A stretch of 64,000 bases of DNA from the NCBI RefSeq assembly GCF_048066175.1, contig NZ_JBLTXA010000001.1:62001-126000 (forward strand), given 5' to 3'. Positions 53,488 through 63,755 of this stretch are shown piece by piece. Position numbers and translations under genes: made by a program. The stretch is from Niveispirillum fermenti (lineage in GTDB: Bacteria > Pseudomonadota > Alphaproteobacteria > Azospirillales > Azospirillaceae). Numbering within the stretch: the first letter of the stretch is position 1; each line of letters opens with the position of its first letter. The notes under the pieces are model-generated. The model saw nothing but the letters and a program-made list of their open reading frames with translations. It ran no database searches and was not told the origin of the DNA.

Positions 53488-54663
53488 CTACCCCATGACC
53501 AGGGGGAGGCGGACGGTGGCCGCGGCCTGGGCCGCTATGCCTTCGCGCCGGCCCGTGAAGCCCAGCCCCTCCGTCGTCGTGGCCTTTACGCTGACGCGGG
53601 ACGGGTCGAGCGCCAGGATCTCCGCCACACGCGCCACCATGGCCTCGCGGTGGGGGCCGACCTTCGGCCGCTCGCAGATGATGGTGATGTCGACATGGGC
53701 GATGACCCCGCCCCGAGCAGCCACCATCTCGGCGGCATGGCGCAGGAAGCGCGCGCTGTCGGCACCCTTCCATTGCGGGTCGGCGGGCGGGAAATGCTGG
53801 CCGATGTCACCGGCCGCGATAGCCCCCAGGATGGCGTCGGTCAGCGCGTGCAACGCCACATCGGCGTCGGAATGCCCGTCCAGCGCCGCATCATGCGGCA
53901 CCCGCACGCCACACAGCCACACATGGTCGCCATCGGTGAACTTGTGGACATCATAGCCGGTGCCCGTGCGGATATCGCCCAATGCGGCCAGGAACAGTTT
54001 CTCGGCGCGGGCCAGATCGTCTTTGTTGGTCACTTTCAGATTGTCCGGATCGCTGGGAACAAGGGTGACGGGTAGACCCGCCGCCTCGGCCACGGCGGCA
54101 TCGTCGGTCAGGTTCAGGCCGGCGCCGCGCCGGTGGGCCGGCAGGATATGGGCGAAGCGGAAACCCTGGGGCGTCAGCGCACGCCACAGCGCCGTGCGGT
54201 CCACTGTCCCGTCGCTGCGGATGCCCCCGCCCGCCTCGGCCCCACGCTTCAGCGTGTCGGCCAGCGGGGTGGCGGCGATGGCGGCAGGGGCGGTCTCCAG
54301 CGCCGCGATGACGCCGGAGATATCTGCGTGCGAGACCAGCGGCCGCGCTGCGTCATGGATCAGCACCAGATCGGGCGGATGCCCGGCCATGGCCTCCAGG
54401 CCATTCAGCACACTGTCCTGGCGCGTCGGTCCGCCCGTGATGGGCGGCGGCAGATCGAGCCCGGCCACCGCCCGGTCATAGAGATCGCGGAAGGCCGGAT
54501 CGATGACGACGCGCACGGCATTGACCTGCGGATGGCGCAGGAAAGCCTCCACGGTGCGGCGCAGGATGGGCTGGCCGGCCAGCGGCAGATACTGCTTGGG
54601 CAGGTCGGCCCCGAAACGCAGGCCGCGGCCGGCGGCGACGATCAGGGCGGTACAGGTGGGCAT
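53488..54663 (-). CDS. ispDF: bifunctional IspD/IspF isoprenoid enzyme
   Basis: 391 residues. The IspD half (1 to about 225) is a CTP:2-C-methylerythritol 4-phosphate cytidylyltransferase with VAAGRGLRFGADLPKQYLPL. The IspF half is the 2,4-cyclodiphosphate synthase with TGYDVHKF, the zinc ligands around DGHSDADV and the GDIGQHFP segment. Fusion in one chain is typical of alphaproteobacteria. It is the first gene of the minus operon and divergent from dusB. Confidence 0.97.
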   Translation of the reverse strand: MPTCTALIVAAGRGLRFGADLPKQYLPLAGQPILRRTVEAFLRHPQVNAVRVVIDPAFRDLYDRAVAGLDLPPPITGGPTRQDSVLNGLEAMAGHPPDLVLIHDAARPLVSHADISGVIAALETAPAAIAATPLADTLKRGAEAGGGIRSDGTVDRTALWRALTPQGFRFAHILPAHRRGAGLNLTDDAAVAEAAGLPVTLVPSDPDNLKVTNKDDLARAEKLFLAALGDIRTGTGYDVHKFTDGDHVWLCGVRVPHDAALDGHSDADVALHALTDAILGAIAAGDIGQHFPPADPQWKGADSARFLRHAAEMVAARGGVIAHVDITIICERPKVGPHREAMVARVAEILALDPSRVSVKATTTEGLGFTGRREGIAAQAAATVRLPLVMG

Positions 54664-54940
54664 GTGTTCTCATGGGGCTGCGGGACTAGCCCCGCGACCC
54701 TAGCGCGGATGGCGCCCTGCGCCAATGGCCTGCACGGCAGGCAAGCCATGCCGGCCCAACCCCCGCCCTCTCCCCCTGCCCACCCATTTCCCGGGGAAAA
54801 AGCCGCCATGCGGTGGTGATCATTGTGTTTTTGCAGGCTTATGTTAATCTCTGTGCCTAAATTTCATGCATCCGCAAGAGTTGCCTGCCATTTGTGCAGA
54901 AATCGGCCGGCGGCGGATCAGGTCCAAGGTTGCGTATCCC

Positions 54941-55957
54941 ATGGTCAAGCCGCTTGCCCCCCTTCAGATCGGTCCGGTCCGGATTGATGATCCCGTGATC
55001 CTGGCGCCGCTGTCGGGCGTCACCGACATGCCATATCGCCGGCTGGTCAAGCGGACGGGCGCGGGGCTTGTCGTGTCGGAGATGATTGCCAGCCAGGCCA
55101 TGATCCGCGCCACGCGGGAAAGCATGCTGAAGACGGAATGGAGCCTGGATGAGGCGCCGATCTCCATGCAGCTTGCCGGGTGCGAGCCGGCCGTGATGGG
55201 AGAGGCGGCGAAGCTGAACGAGGATCGCGGCGCCCATATCATCGACATCAATTTCGGCTGCCCCGTGAAGAAGGTCGTGAACGGCTTCGCCGGGTCGGCC
55301 CTGATGAAGGATGAATTGCTGGCCGGCCGTATCATGGAGGCCACGGTGAAGGCCGTTTCCGTGCCGGTGACGATGAAGATGCGCAAGGGCTGGGACGCGA
55401 ACAACCTGAACGCCCCGAACCTGGCCCGCATCGCGCAGGAATGCGGCGTGAAGATGCTGACCGTCCACGGCCGCACCCGCTGCCAGATGTATAACGGCAC
55501 CGCCGACTGGAAATTCATCCGCCAGGTCAAGGAAGCGGTGAACATTCCCGTCATCGCCAATGGCGACATCAACAGTTTCGAGGATGCGGTGCGCTGCCTG
55601 GAGGAATCCGGTGCGGATGGCATCATGATCGGCCGCGGCACCTATGGCCGGCCCTGGTTCATCGCCCAGGTCATGCATTACCTGCGCACAGGCGTCATCC
55701 TGCCCGAGCCGCCGCTGGCGGCGCAGTTGCAGACCGTCCTGGAGCATTACGACGCCATCCTGGCCCATTACGGGGTTCAGGCCGGCATCAAGATCGCCCG
55801 CAAGCATGTGGCCTGGTATTCCAAGGGCATGAACGGGTCGGCCGATTATCGCAACCAGATCATGACCAGCGAAGACCCGGAGAAGATGAAGCAGCAGATC
55901 ATCGCCTTCTATTCCGCGGCGCTGGACCGCGGCGTCACCGAGCGGGCGGCCGCCTGA
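54941..55957 (+). CDS. dusB: tRNA-dihydrouridine synthase (NifR3-like)
   Basis: 338-residue FMN enzyme reducing uridine in tRNA. Motifs: APLSGVTDMPYRRL, INFGCPVKKVVN with the catalytic cysteine, HGRTR and GADGIMIGRGTYGRP. The start at 54941 (MVKPLAPLQIGP) fits the family; an ATG at 54866 would add 25 residues without a ribosome site. The stop overlaps the ntrB start by one base. dusB-ntrB-ntrC is a classical alphaproteobacterial operon. Confidence 0.93.
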   Translation: MVKPLAPLQIGPVRIDDPVILAPLSGVTDMPYRRLVKRTGAGLVVSEMIASQAMIRATRESMLKTEWSLDEAPISMQLAGCEPAVMGEAAKLNEDRGAHIIDINFGCPVKKVVNGFAGSALMKDELLAGRIMEATVKAVSVPVTMKMRKGWDANNLNAPNLARIAQECGVKMLTVHGRTRCQMYNGTADWKFIRQVKEAVNIPVIANGDINSFEDAVRCLEESGADGIMIGRGTYGRPWFIAQVMHYLRTGVILPEPPLAAQLQTVLEHYDAILAHYGVQAGIKIARKHVAWYSKGMNGSADYRNQIMTSEDPEKMKQQIIAFYSAALDRGVTERAAA

Positions 55958-57075
55958 TGGCGCGGGTCCCGGCGGCGCGCCGGCTTGGTGCCGACATCGA
56001 TCCGACCTCCATCCTGGCCGCCCTTCCCGACCCCGTCATGGTGGTCGATGGCGACGGGCTGATCCGGTTCATCAACCTGGAGGCCCAGGAATTCTTCGAT
56101 GTCAGCGCCACGCGCGTGCTGGGCACCCGGCTGACGGACCTGATCCCCGAGGACAGCCCCGTCTTCGCCCTGCTGGACCAGGCGCGCATCACCCACGCCA
56201 CAGTCTGCGAATATGGGGTGACGGTGGAAACCCAGCGCGTCGGCCCCCATTCCGTCACCATGCAGGCGGCCCCCCTGGGCGACCCGCCGGATCAGGTGGT
56301 GCTGACCATCCATGAACGGTCCATCGCCCGGCGCATCGACAAGCAGTTGAACCATCGCGGCGCCGCCCGATCGGTCGTCGCCATGGCCGCCATGCTGGCG
56401 CACGAGGTTAAGAACCCGCTGTCGGGTATCCGCGGCGCGGCGCAGTTGCTGGAGGAAAATGCCAGTGAGGACGACCAGATCCTGACCCGGCTGATCTGTG
56501 ATGAGGCCGACCGCATCGTGGCCCTGGTGGACCGGATGGAGGTGTTCACCGACGGGCGTCCGCTGGAACGCCAGGCCGTGAACATCCATGCCGTGCTGGA
56601 GCATGTGCGCCGCATCGCCCAGACGGGCTTTGCCCGCCATATCCGCTTCATCGAGAAATACGACCCCTCCCTGCCGCCCGTTCTGGGCAACCGCGACCAG
56701 TTGGTGCAGGTCTTCCTGAACATGGTCAAGAATGCGGCGGAGGCCTGCCCCGACCAGGGCGGGGAAATCCTGCTGTCCACCGCCTATCAGCACGGGGTGC
56801 GTCTGGCCGTGGCCGGATCGGACAGCCGGATGCATCTGCCCCTGCTGGTCAGCGTGGCCGATAACGGCCCCGGCATCCCGGAAGATATCCGCGCCAACCT
56901 GTTCGATCCCTTTGTTACGACGAAGATGAACGGAACCGGCCTGGGTCTTGCATTGGTTGCCAAGATTATCGGTGACCATGGCGGGGTCATCGACTTTGAA
57001 AGCGTGCCGCGGCGCACGATCTTCAAGGTTTCCCTGCCAGTCACCGACCAGAACGGTCACGGAGAGGGTGCCTAA
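55957..57075 (+). CDS. ntrB: nitrogen-regulation sensor kinase NtrB
   Basis: 372 residues. An N-terminal PAS domain (ILAALPDPVMVVDGDGLIRFIN) is followed by the phosphorylated His149 (MLAHEVKNPLSGIRGAAQLL) and the ATPase with NAAEA, DNGPGIP and GTGLGLALVAKII. There is no transmembrane region. It phosphorylates NtrC under nitrogen limitation. It ends 3 bp before ntrC. Confidence 0.96.
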   Translation: MARVPAARRLGADIDPTSILAALPDPVMVVDGDGLIRFINLEAQEFFDVSATRVLGTRLTDLIPEDSPVFALLDQARITHATVCEYGVTVETQRVGPHSVTMQAAPLGDPPDQVVLTIHERSIARRIDKQLNHRGAARSVVAMAAMLAHEVKNPLSGIRGAAQLLEENASEDDQILTRLICDEADRIVALVDRMEVFTDGRPLERQAVNIHAVLEHVRRIAQTGFARHIRFIEKYDPSLPPVLGNRDQLVQVFLNMVKNAAEACPDQGGEILLSTAYQHGVRLAVAGSDSRMHLPLLVSVADNGPGIPEDIRANLFDPFVTTKMNGTGLGLALVAKIIGDHGGVIDFESVPRRTIFKVSLPVTDQNGHGEGA

Positions 57076-57078
57076 AAA

Positions 57079-58527
<1,449 letters not shown>

Positions 58528-58687
58528 GTTAAAGCGCCTGGGGAAACCTTTAGAGTCTGATTCGATATTAATGTGAATTGTATCAACATCTTGCGATACT
58601 TCGAATGAAGAGTTGAACGGATGCGATGAAGAGCGACGCGGTGGCGGAAGCGATTGTCTGTTGGAGGTCCGTGGCGAGCCGTCGAGA

Positions 58688-58749
58688 GGCGCCAACATTC
58701 GTTGGCTTGGCGACGCCGCACGAGCGGGGCGGCGGCGGTCGCCGCCGGA
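58688..58749 (-). repeat. dispersed repeat, copy B
   Basis: About 62 nt matching 7375-7436 in inverse orientation (39 of 40 in the core). It directly adjoins the long palindrome at 58751-58783, which suggests the two belong to one element; copy A has lost or never had the palindrome. Confidence 0.7.
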
Positions 58750-58750
58750 C

Positions 58751-58783
58751 CACCTTGCGATGAGTTCTACTCATCGCAAGGTG
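58751..58783. repeat. palindromic repeat, long copy
   Basis: A perfect 15-bp inverted repeat around TCT. The central 25 bases are identical to 5232-5256, and identity continues through GGTG on the right side. Such a hairpin with a 3-nt loop is typical of REP-like or mini-transposon ends. Confidence 0.8.
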
Positions 58784-58875
58784 GTATAAACCCAATTAAG
58801 AAATGATTCTCCAAACGAGCATTCATCATCGACCGCACCATCCCCGCACAAACCCTGCCCTCAAAGAGTCATGCC

Positions 58876-58890
58876 GGTAACGCCGTTACC
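58876..58890. promoter_or_regulatory. operator-like palindrome upstream of gap
   Basis: GGTAAC and GTTACC flank GCC, about 190 bp before the gap start. LacI/GntR-type regulators of central carbon genes bind palindromes of this size, but no regulator can be named. Confidence 0.4.
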
Positions 58891-59079
58891 TGAATTGCGG
58901 CCGGTTCACAAAAAAACTAAGCTGCAACCCGTGCGCTTCACGCATGGCGGAAGGGACGGTTGTGCCCTTGTATGCGGGGGGTTCAGGGGTTAATTCGGGC
59001 TTGGAACATGGGCCGTCCCGCTGCCCATCGGCCCCCGGTGCCAAAGCCGGCGCGGGGTGCCGTTCAATCGGAGGAAAGC

Positions 59080-60087
59080 ATGGCTGTCAAAGTTGCGATC
59101 AACGGGTTCGGGCGTATCGGCCGTCTGGTTCTGCGCGCTCTGTACGAGAGCGGCCGGAACGATATCGAGGTCGTCGCCATCAACGATCTGGCCGACGCCA
59201 AGTCCAACGCTCACCTGCTGAAGTATGACAGCGTGCATGGCCGTTTCCCCGGCACCGTGGAGGTGGTCGACGGCAATCTGGTCGTCAATGGCCACACCAT
59301 CCGGTCGGTGCAGCAGCGCGATCCGGCCCAGCTTCCCTGGGGTGAGCTGGGCGTGGATATCGCCCTGGAATGTTCCGGCATCTTCACCTCGCGCGAGGCC
59401 GCCTCCAAGCACCTGACCGCCGGTGCCAAGAAGGTGCTGATCTCCGCGCCCGCCACGGACGAGGATCTGACCGTCGTCTATGGCGTGAACCATGACAAGC
59501 TGACGGCCGAGCACAAGATCGTATCGAACGCCTCCTGCACGACCAACTGCCTGGCCCCGGTGGCCCATGTGCTGAACCAGGGCATCGGCATCGCGCATGG
59601 CTTCATGACCACCATCCACAGCTATACCGGCGACCAGAACACCGTGGACACGTTCCACAAGGATCTGCACCGCGCCCGCGCCGCCGCGCTCAACATCATC
59701 CCGACCAGCACCGGTGCGGCCAAGGCCGTGGGCAAGGTTCTGCCGGAACTGAAGGGCAAGCTGGACGGCACCTCGCTGCGCGTGCCGACCCCGAACGTGT
59801 CGGTCGTCGACTTCAAGTTCGTGGCCAAGCGCGACACGACCGTGGAAGAAGTCAATAAGCTGATCACCGAGGCCGCCAACGGCCCGCTGAAGGGTATCCT
59901 GGGCGCCTATGCCGAGCCGCTGGTCTCCACCGACTTCAACCATGACAGCCACAGCTCGATCTTCGCGCTGAACGAGACCAAGGTCATGGAAGGCAATTTC
60001 GTGCGTATCCTGACCTGGTACGACAATGAATGGGGCTTCTCCAACCGCATGGGCGATACCGTGATCGCCATGAGCAAGGCTGGCTGA
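59080..60087 (+). CDS. gap: glyceraldehyde-3-phosphate dehydrogenase
   Basis: 335 residues. NAD-binding INGFGRIGRLVLRAL, the active-site segment SNASCTTNCLAP with Cys153, HSYTGDQ and the C-terminal WYDNEWGFSNRM identify type I GAPDH of glycolysis and gluconeogenesis. GGAGGAAA precedes the ATG at 59080. No pgk follows, unlike many gap operons. Two hairpins follow. Confidence 0.98.
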   Translation: MAVKVAINGFGRIGRLVLRALYESGRNDIEVVAINDLADAKSNAHLLKYDSVHGRFPGTVEVVDGNLVVNGHTIRSVQQRDPAQLPWGELGVDIALECSGIFTSREAASKHLTAGAKKVLISAPATDEDLTVVYGVNHDKLTAEHKIVSNASCTTNCLAPVAHVLNQGIGIAHGFMTTIHSYTGDQNTVDTFHKDLHRARAAALNIIPTSTGAAKAVGKVLPELKGKLDGTSLRVPTPNVSVVDFKFVAKRDTTVEEVNKLITEAANGPLKGILGAYAEPLVSTDFNHDSHSSIFALNETKVMEGNFVRILTWYDNEWGFSNRMGDTVIAMSKAG

Positions 60088-60106
60088 TTTCCCGACTGGT
60101 CATGCC

Positions 60107-60184
60107 GCCGCCCCCGCGTTTATCCTGGGGGCGGCCTCTACCGACAGGGGCGCCGTTCCGGCAAGGGCGGCGCCCCTGGCTTTT
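60107..60184 (+). terminator. double-hairpin terminator of gap
   Basis: A first 9-bp stem (60107-60115 with 60127-60135) is followed by a second 9-bp stem (GGGGCGCCG / CGGCGCCCC, 60147-60176) and TGGCTTTT. The second is the more likely Rho-independent terminator. Confidence 0.75.
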
Positions 60185-60222
60185 CACCCTTCCCGACATG
60201 AAAGCAAGAAGGCGGATTGGAT

Positions 60223-60456
60223 ATGACCCCCAACGAGATCGCCCGGCTGCAGGCCTATCTGCGCCGGAATTTCGGCAACGACAAGATCACCGTGAACCCC
60301 CCGGCCAAGAAGGGCCAGCCCGTTGAAGTGACCATCGGTGACGAGTTCATCGGCACGCTCTATCGGGACGAGGATGATGGCGACATCTCCTATGCGTTCA
60401 ACATGACCATCCTGTCGGAAGACCTGCCCAATATCGCCCCCGCCAAGGCGAAGTGA
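60223..60456 (+). CDS. DUF3126 family protein
   Basis: 77 residues (MTPNEIARLQAYLRRNFG..., then VTIGDEFIGTLYRDEDDGDISYAFNMTIL). It matches DUF3126, a small conserved alphaproteobacterial protein of unknown role. The start at 60223 is chosen over an in-frame TTG six bases upstream. It is its own unit with a strong terminator. Confidence 0.85.
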   Translation: MTPNEIARLQAYLRRNFGNDKITVNPPAKKGQPVEVTIGDEFIGTLYRDEDDGDISYAFNMTILSEDLPNIAPAKAK

Positions 60457-60480
60457 CACGCCCGTAAAGGTCGTATTTCC

Positions 60481-60527
60481 CAATAGGGCGCCTGCCGCGA
60501 AAGTGGCAGGCGCCCTATTGCTTTTGG
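60481..60527 (+). terminator. strong Rho-independent terminator
   Basis: A perfect 16-bp stem (60481-60496 with 60505-60520) and an 8-nt loop, followed by CTTTTGG. It ends the DUF3126 unit. Confidence 0.88.
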
Positions 60528-60641
60528 TTGAAAATATTTCAGATACCATTCAATATTCCCTCATTGGTTGATCATGTCCTATGCGTAACAGGGCGCAGGT
60601 GGACAGGACCGGTCACCATCGATCAACGGGGGGTAACAAGG

Positions 60642-62096
60642 ATGGAACGCAGGTCATTCAGGCGGGGGGGAGCGGCGGCGATGCTGGCGGCAGGCTTGGC
60701 AATGGCCGGACTGTCAGCCACCCCCACCCGGGCGGAAGGCAATGCACAGTCGCTCCAGCAGGGCATGGTTCCGAAATCGGCCGTACCCTTCATGCTGCCT
60801 GCGGAGCCGACGCCAAAATACCAGCTCAAGTTTCCCGATTTCGGCTATATGCCGCCACCGACGGACTATACGGGCCGCGTCTTCGTCCTGTCCCAGGATT
60901 TTCCCAAGACCAAGCCGGCCATTGAACCGGCTGTGGAAAAGATCCTGAAGATCGACTACCGCAAGGACTGGCGCGCCTATCTTGATGCCGTCAAACAATA
61001 TGTCTTCCAGGGCAATATCGATGCCGAGAATGGTGTGGAAGATGATTTCTTCCTGGAGGACAATACGGTACGCCGCTGGTTTCATGTGCCCTGGCAGCAT
61101 TGGGGACCCAACGGGCGCGAGGGCTATCACGGCCTGACCAAGGAAGGCCCGCTGCCGGTCGGGTCGCTGGCCCCCGAACAGACCGTCAAGTCCAGCGCCT
61201 ATGCGGTCGGCTTCTACAACGCCATGGGTGGCTGGACCATCGGGCAGCTCTGGCCTTCCGCCCAGGCGCCGGACATGTCCTATTTCCAGAAGGGCGGCGG
61301 CTTCCCCGACGGCACCGTGGTGGCCAAGCTGCTGTTCACGACGCTGGATGAAAGCCAGGTGCCATACCTGACCAATCCCGTTTCATGGAATGCCTATGTC
61401 TATCAGGCCGACGTGCCCGGCATGCCGGCCCCCCCGACACCAGGCCAGCGCGTGACGGCGAAGGTGCATCTGCTTCAGATGGACATCATGGTGCGCGACA
61501 GCCGGCTGGACAAGCAGGGCGGCTGGGTGTTCGGCACCTATGTCTATAATGGCCGCATGGGCAAGGCCAACCCGTGGGAAAATCTCGTCCCCGTCGGCCT
61601 GATGTGGGGCAACAATCCGGAGGTCACGGTCTCCCACACCAATCCCACGCCGACAGCCACGCGGATCAACCCGGCCATCACGGAAACCATCATCAATCCC
61701 GACACAAGGGAATTGCCACCCATGCATCTGGGCTGGAATTCCCGCCTGAACGGTCCGGCCGATAATTCGGCCAGCAGTTGCATGTCCTGTCACAGCACGG
61801 CGCAATATCCGGCCATTTCCGCCATCATGCCGCAATTCAACAACCCGGCCTTCCCCACCCCGCCCGACGGCCAGGATGCGGGACCGGAATTCATGCTGTG
61901 GTTCCGCAACATTCCGTGGGGCCAGGCCTTCAACAAGGGCCACGCCGTGAGCCTGGATTTCAGCCTGCAGATGCAGGGTAGCATCATCAACTGGATCGCC
62001 TATACCGACAGTGTCCAGCAAGGCCGGTTCTCGGCTGAATATTGGTCCAAGGGCAATAGGGTGTCGCGCAATCCCGGCCCGGCGCCAGCACAATGA
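60642..62096 (+). CDS. secreted protein with one c-type haem motif
   Basis: 484 residues. A twin-arginine-like start (MERRSFRRGGAAAMLAAG) and cleavage after PTRA predict export. One haem motif, CMSCH, lies at about residue 383 in a segment typical of cytochrome-like domains (SASSCMSCHSTAQYP). The rest, with repeated Trp/Tyr/Gly-rich strands (GFYNAMGGWTIGQLWPSAQAP), has no recognised enzyme motif. It may be a periplasmic electron carrier or oxidoreductase. It stands alone. Confidence 0.75.
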   Translation: MERRSFRRGGAAAMLAAGLAMAGLSATPTRAEGNAQSLQQGMVPKSAVPFMLPAEPTPKYQLKFPDFGYMPPPTDYTGRVFVLSQDFPKTKPAIEPAVEKILKIDYRKDWRAYLDAVKQYVFQGNIDAENGVEDDFFLEDNTVRRWFHVPWQHWGPNGREGYHGLTKEGPLPVGSLAPEQTVKSSAYAVGFYNAMGGWTIGQLWPSAQAPDMSYFQKGGGFPDGTVVAKLLFTTLDESQVPYLTNPVSWNAYVYQADVPGMPAPPTPGQRVTAKVHLLQMDIMVRDSRLDKQGGWVFGTYVYNGRMGKANPWENLVPVGLMWGNNPEVTVSHTNPTPTATRINPAITETIINPDTRELPPMHLGWNSRLNGPADNSASSCMSCHSTAQYPAISAIMPQFNNPAFPTPPDGQDAGPEFMLWFRNIPWGQAFNKGHAVSLDFSLQMQGSIINWIAYTDSVQQGRFSAEYWSKGNRVSRNPGPAPAQ

Positions 62097-62107
62097 CGCC
62101 GTGATGC

Positions 62108-62138
62108 GACCGGGGCGGGACCATTGCCCGCCCCGGTC
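62108..62138. terminator. bidirectional hairpin between converging genes
   Basis: A perfect 12-bp stem (GACCGGGGCGGG / CCCGCCCCGGTC) with a 7-nt loop lies between the haem-protein gene and the converging aminotransferase. Confidence 0.75.
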
Positions 62139-62139
62139 A

Positions 62140-63510
62140 CTACGTCACCCCCAGGTCGCGCGCCGTCAGGTCCAGCGCCCGCCGGGCCCGTTGTGCGACC
62201 TCGTCGGCCTCATCCTCAGTCATGGTCAGGGCCGGGGCGTAGACCAGGCTGTCGCGGATGCCGCGCATGATCAGGTCATTGTGGAAGCAATGGTCGCGTG
62301 CCATCAGGCCGACCCTGCCATTGCCGGGAAACCGTTCGCGTGTCCGGCGGTCCTTCACGATCTCGATGGCGCCGATCATGCCCTCCGACCGGATTTCACC
62401 GACGATCGGGTGGCCGTCCAGCACCTCTTCCAGCCGCGTGCGCAGATAGGGGCCGATCTCCTCCCCCGCCCGCCGGACAAGCCCGTCGCGTGCGATGATG
62501 TCCAGATTGGCCAGGGCCACGGCACAGGCCACCGGGTGCCCGGAATAGGTGAAGCCGTGGTAGAACTCGCCCCCTTCCTCGATCAGGGTCCCGGCCACAC
62601 GGTCGCCGACCATGACGGCCGACAGGGGGATGTAGCCTGACGTGATGCCCTTGGCCAAGGTCATGAAATCGGGGCTGATGCCATAGCGCTGGCAGCCGAA
62701 CCAGTGGCCCAGCCGCCCGAAGCCGCAGATCACCTCGTCGGCGATCAGCAGGATGTCGTGTTCGCGGCAGATGCGCCCGACCTCCGGCCAATAGCTGTCG
62801 GGCGGGATGATCACGCCGCCCGCACCCTGCACCGGCTCCCCGATGAAGGCGGCCACATTCTCCGGCCCCAGTTGCAGGATCTTCTCCTCCAGCGTGCGGG
62901 CCGCCAGCCGGCCGAACGCCTCGGCACCCATCTCCCCCTGTCCCTCGAACGGATAGGGGGCCATCACATGGGCGAAATCCGGCAGCGGCAGGCCGCCTTG
63001 CGCATGCATCGCCGGCATGCCGTTCAGCGATGCGGCCGCCATCGTGGTGCCGTGATAGCCATGGTCGCGCCCGATGATGATCTTCTTGCCCGGCTTGCCC
63101 TTCAAGGCCCAGTAATGCCGGACCATGCGCACGATCGTGTCATTGGCTTCCGACCCGGAATTGGCGAAGAAGGCGCGCGACAGGCCCGGCGGCGTCAGTT
63201 CGGCCAGGCGGGCCGCCAGTTGCACGGTTGGCGCCGTGGTCGTCTTGAAGAAGCCGTGATAGAAGGAAAGATCGGTCAGCTGGCCATAGGCCGCATCGGC
63301 CAGTTCCCGCCGCCCATATCCGACATTGACGCACCACAGCCCGGCCATGGCATCCAGGATGCGCACGCCGGCGCTGTCGGTCAGCCACACCCCTTCGGCA
63401 TGGGTGATGATGCGCGGCCCGCCCAGCGCGGACAGTTCCTTGTGGTCGGTGAACGGGTGCCAGTGATGGGCACCGGACAGGCGCTTCAGTTCGGCGGTAT
63501 CGACGGACAT
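62140..63510 (-). CDS. class III aminotransferase
   Basis: 456-residue PLP enzyme of the omega-amino acid/putrescine/beta-alanine type. The PLP lysine is Lys287 (MTLAKGITSGYIPLSAVM), preceded by the LLIADEVICGFGRLG segment with its cofactor aspartate. The N-terminus (HHWHPFTDHKEL) is shared with pyruvate-dependent putrescine or beta-alanine transaminases. The start at 63510 fits; the exact amino donor is unknown. Confidence 0.92.
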   Translation of the reverse strand: MSVDTAELKRLSGAHHWHPFTDHKELSALGGPRIITHAEGVWLTDSAGVRILDAMAGLWCVNVGYGRRELADAAYGQLTDLSFYHGFFKTTTAPTVQLAARLAELTPPGLSRAFFANSGSEANDTIVRMVRHYWALKGKPGKKIIIGRDHGYHGTTMAAASLNGMPAMHAQGGLPLPDFAHVMAPYPFEGQGEMGAEAFGRLAARTLEEKILQLGPENVAAFIGEPVQGAGGVIIPPDSYWPEVGRICREHDILLIADEVICGFGRLGHWFGCQRYGISPDFMTLAKGITSGYIPLSAVMVGDRVAGTLIEEGGEFYHGFTYSGHPVACAVALANLDIIARDGLVRRAGEEIGPYLRTRLEEVLDGHPIVGEIRSEGMIGAIEIVKDRRTRERFPGNGRVGLMARDHCFHNDLIMRGIRDSLVYAPALTMTEDEADEVAQRARRALDLTARDLGVT

Positions 63511-63755
63511 GGACAAACACTCCCCGGATCGGACAGGCAGACGGCATTGCGGACGGACGAAACCCGTCCCGCCGGCGGGTTGAACCCGATCCGGGCGCAA
63601 TGCAGCAGCATCTCTTCCTTGGGCGTGGGGCCGGTATAGGTCATGGGCGGATCATAGCGTGCCCGGCACCGCCCGTCACCCGGTCGCCCATCACCCGTTT
63701 TGTCATGACCGGGAAAGCCGTTGACAGCAGATGGCGATTGCAGAACCATGCACCC

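Larger units (their letters stand above)
58528..59079. other. intergenic region with dispersed repeat and gap upstream sequence
   Basis: About 550 bp without a supported gene. It contains repeat copy B, the long palindrome, a GGTAAC-GCC-GTTACC palindrome and AT-rich sequence 150-180 bp before gap that should hold its promoter. A minus-strand frame through the repeat is open but low-complexity and shared with copy A, so I do not call it a gene. Confidence 0.55.

Noticed and set aside
58583..58795. Minus-strand frame through repeat copy B as a real gene
   Set aside because: It runs through the palindrome and repeat, lacks a ribosome site and is not preserved as a full frame at copy A.
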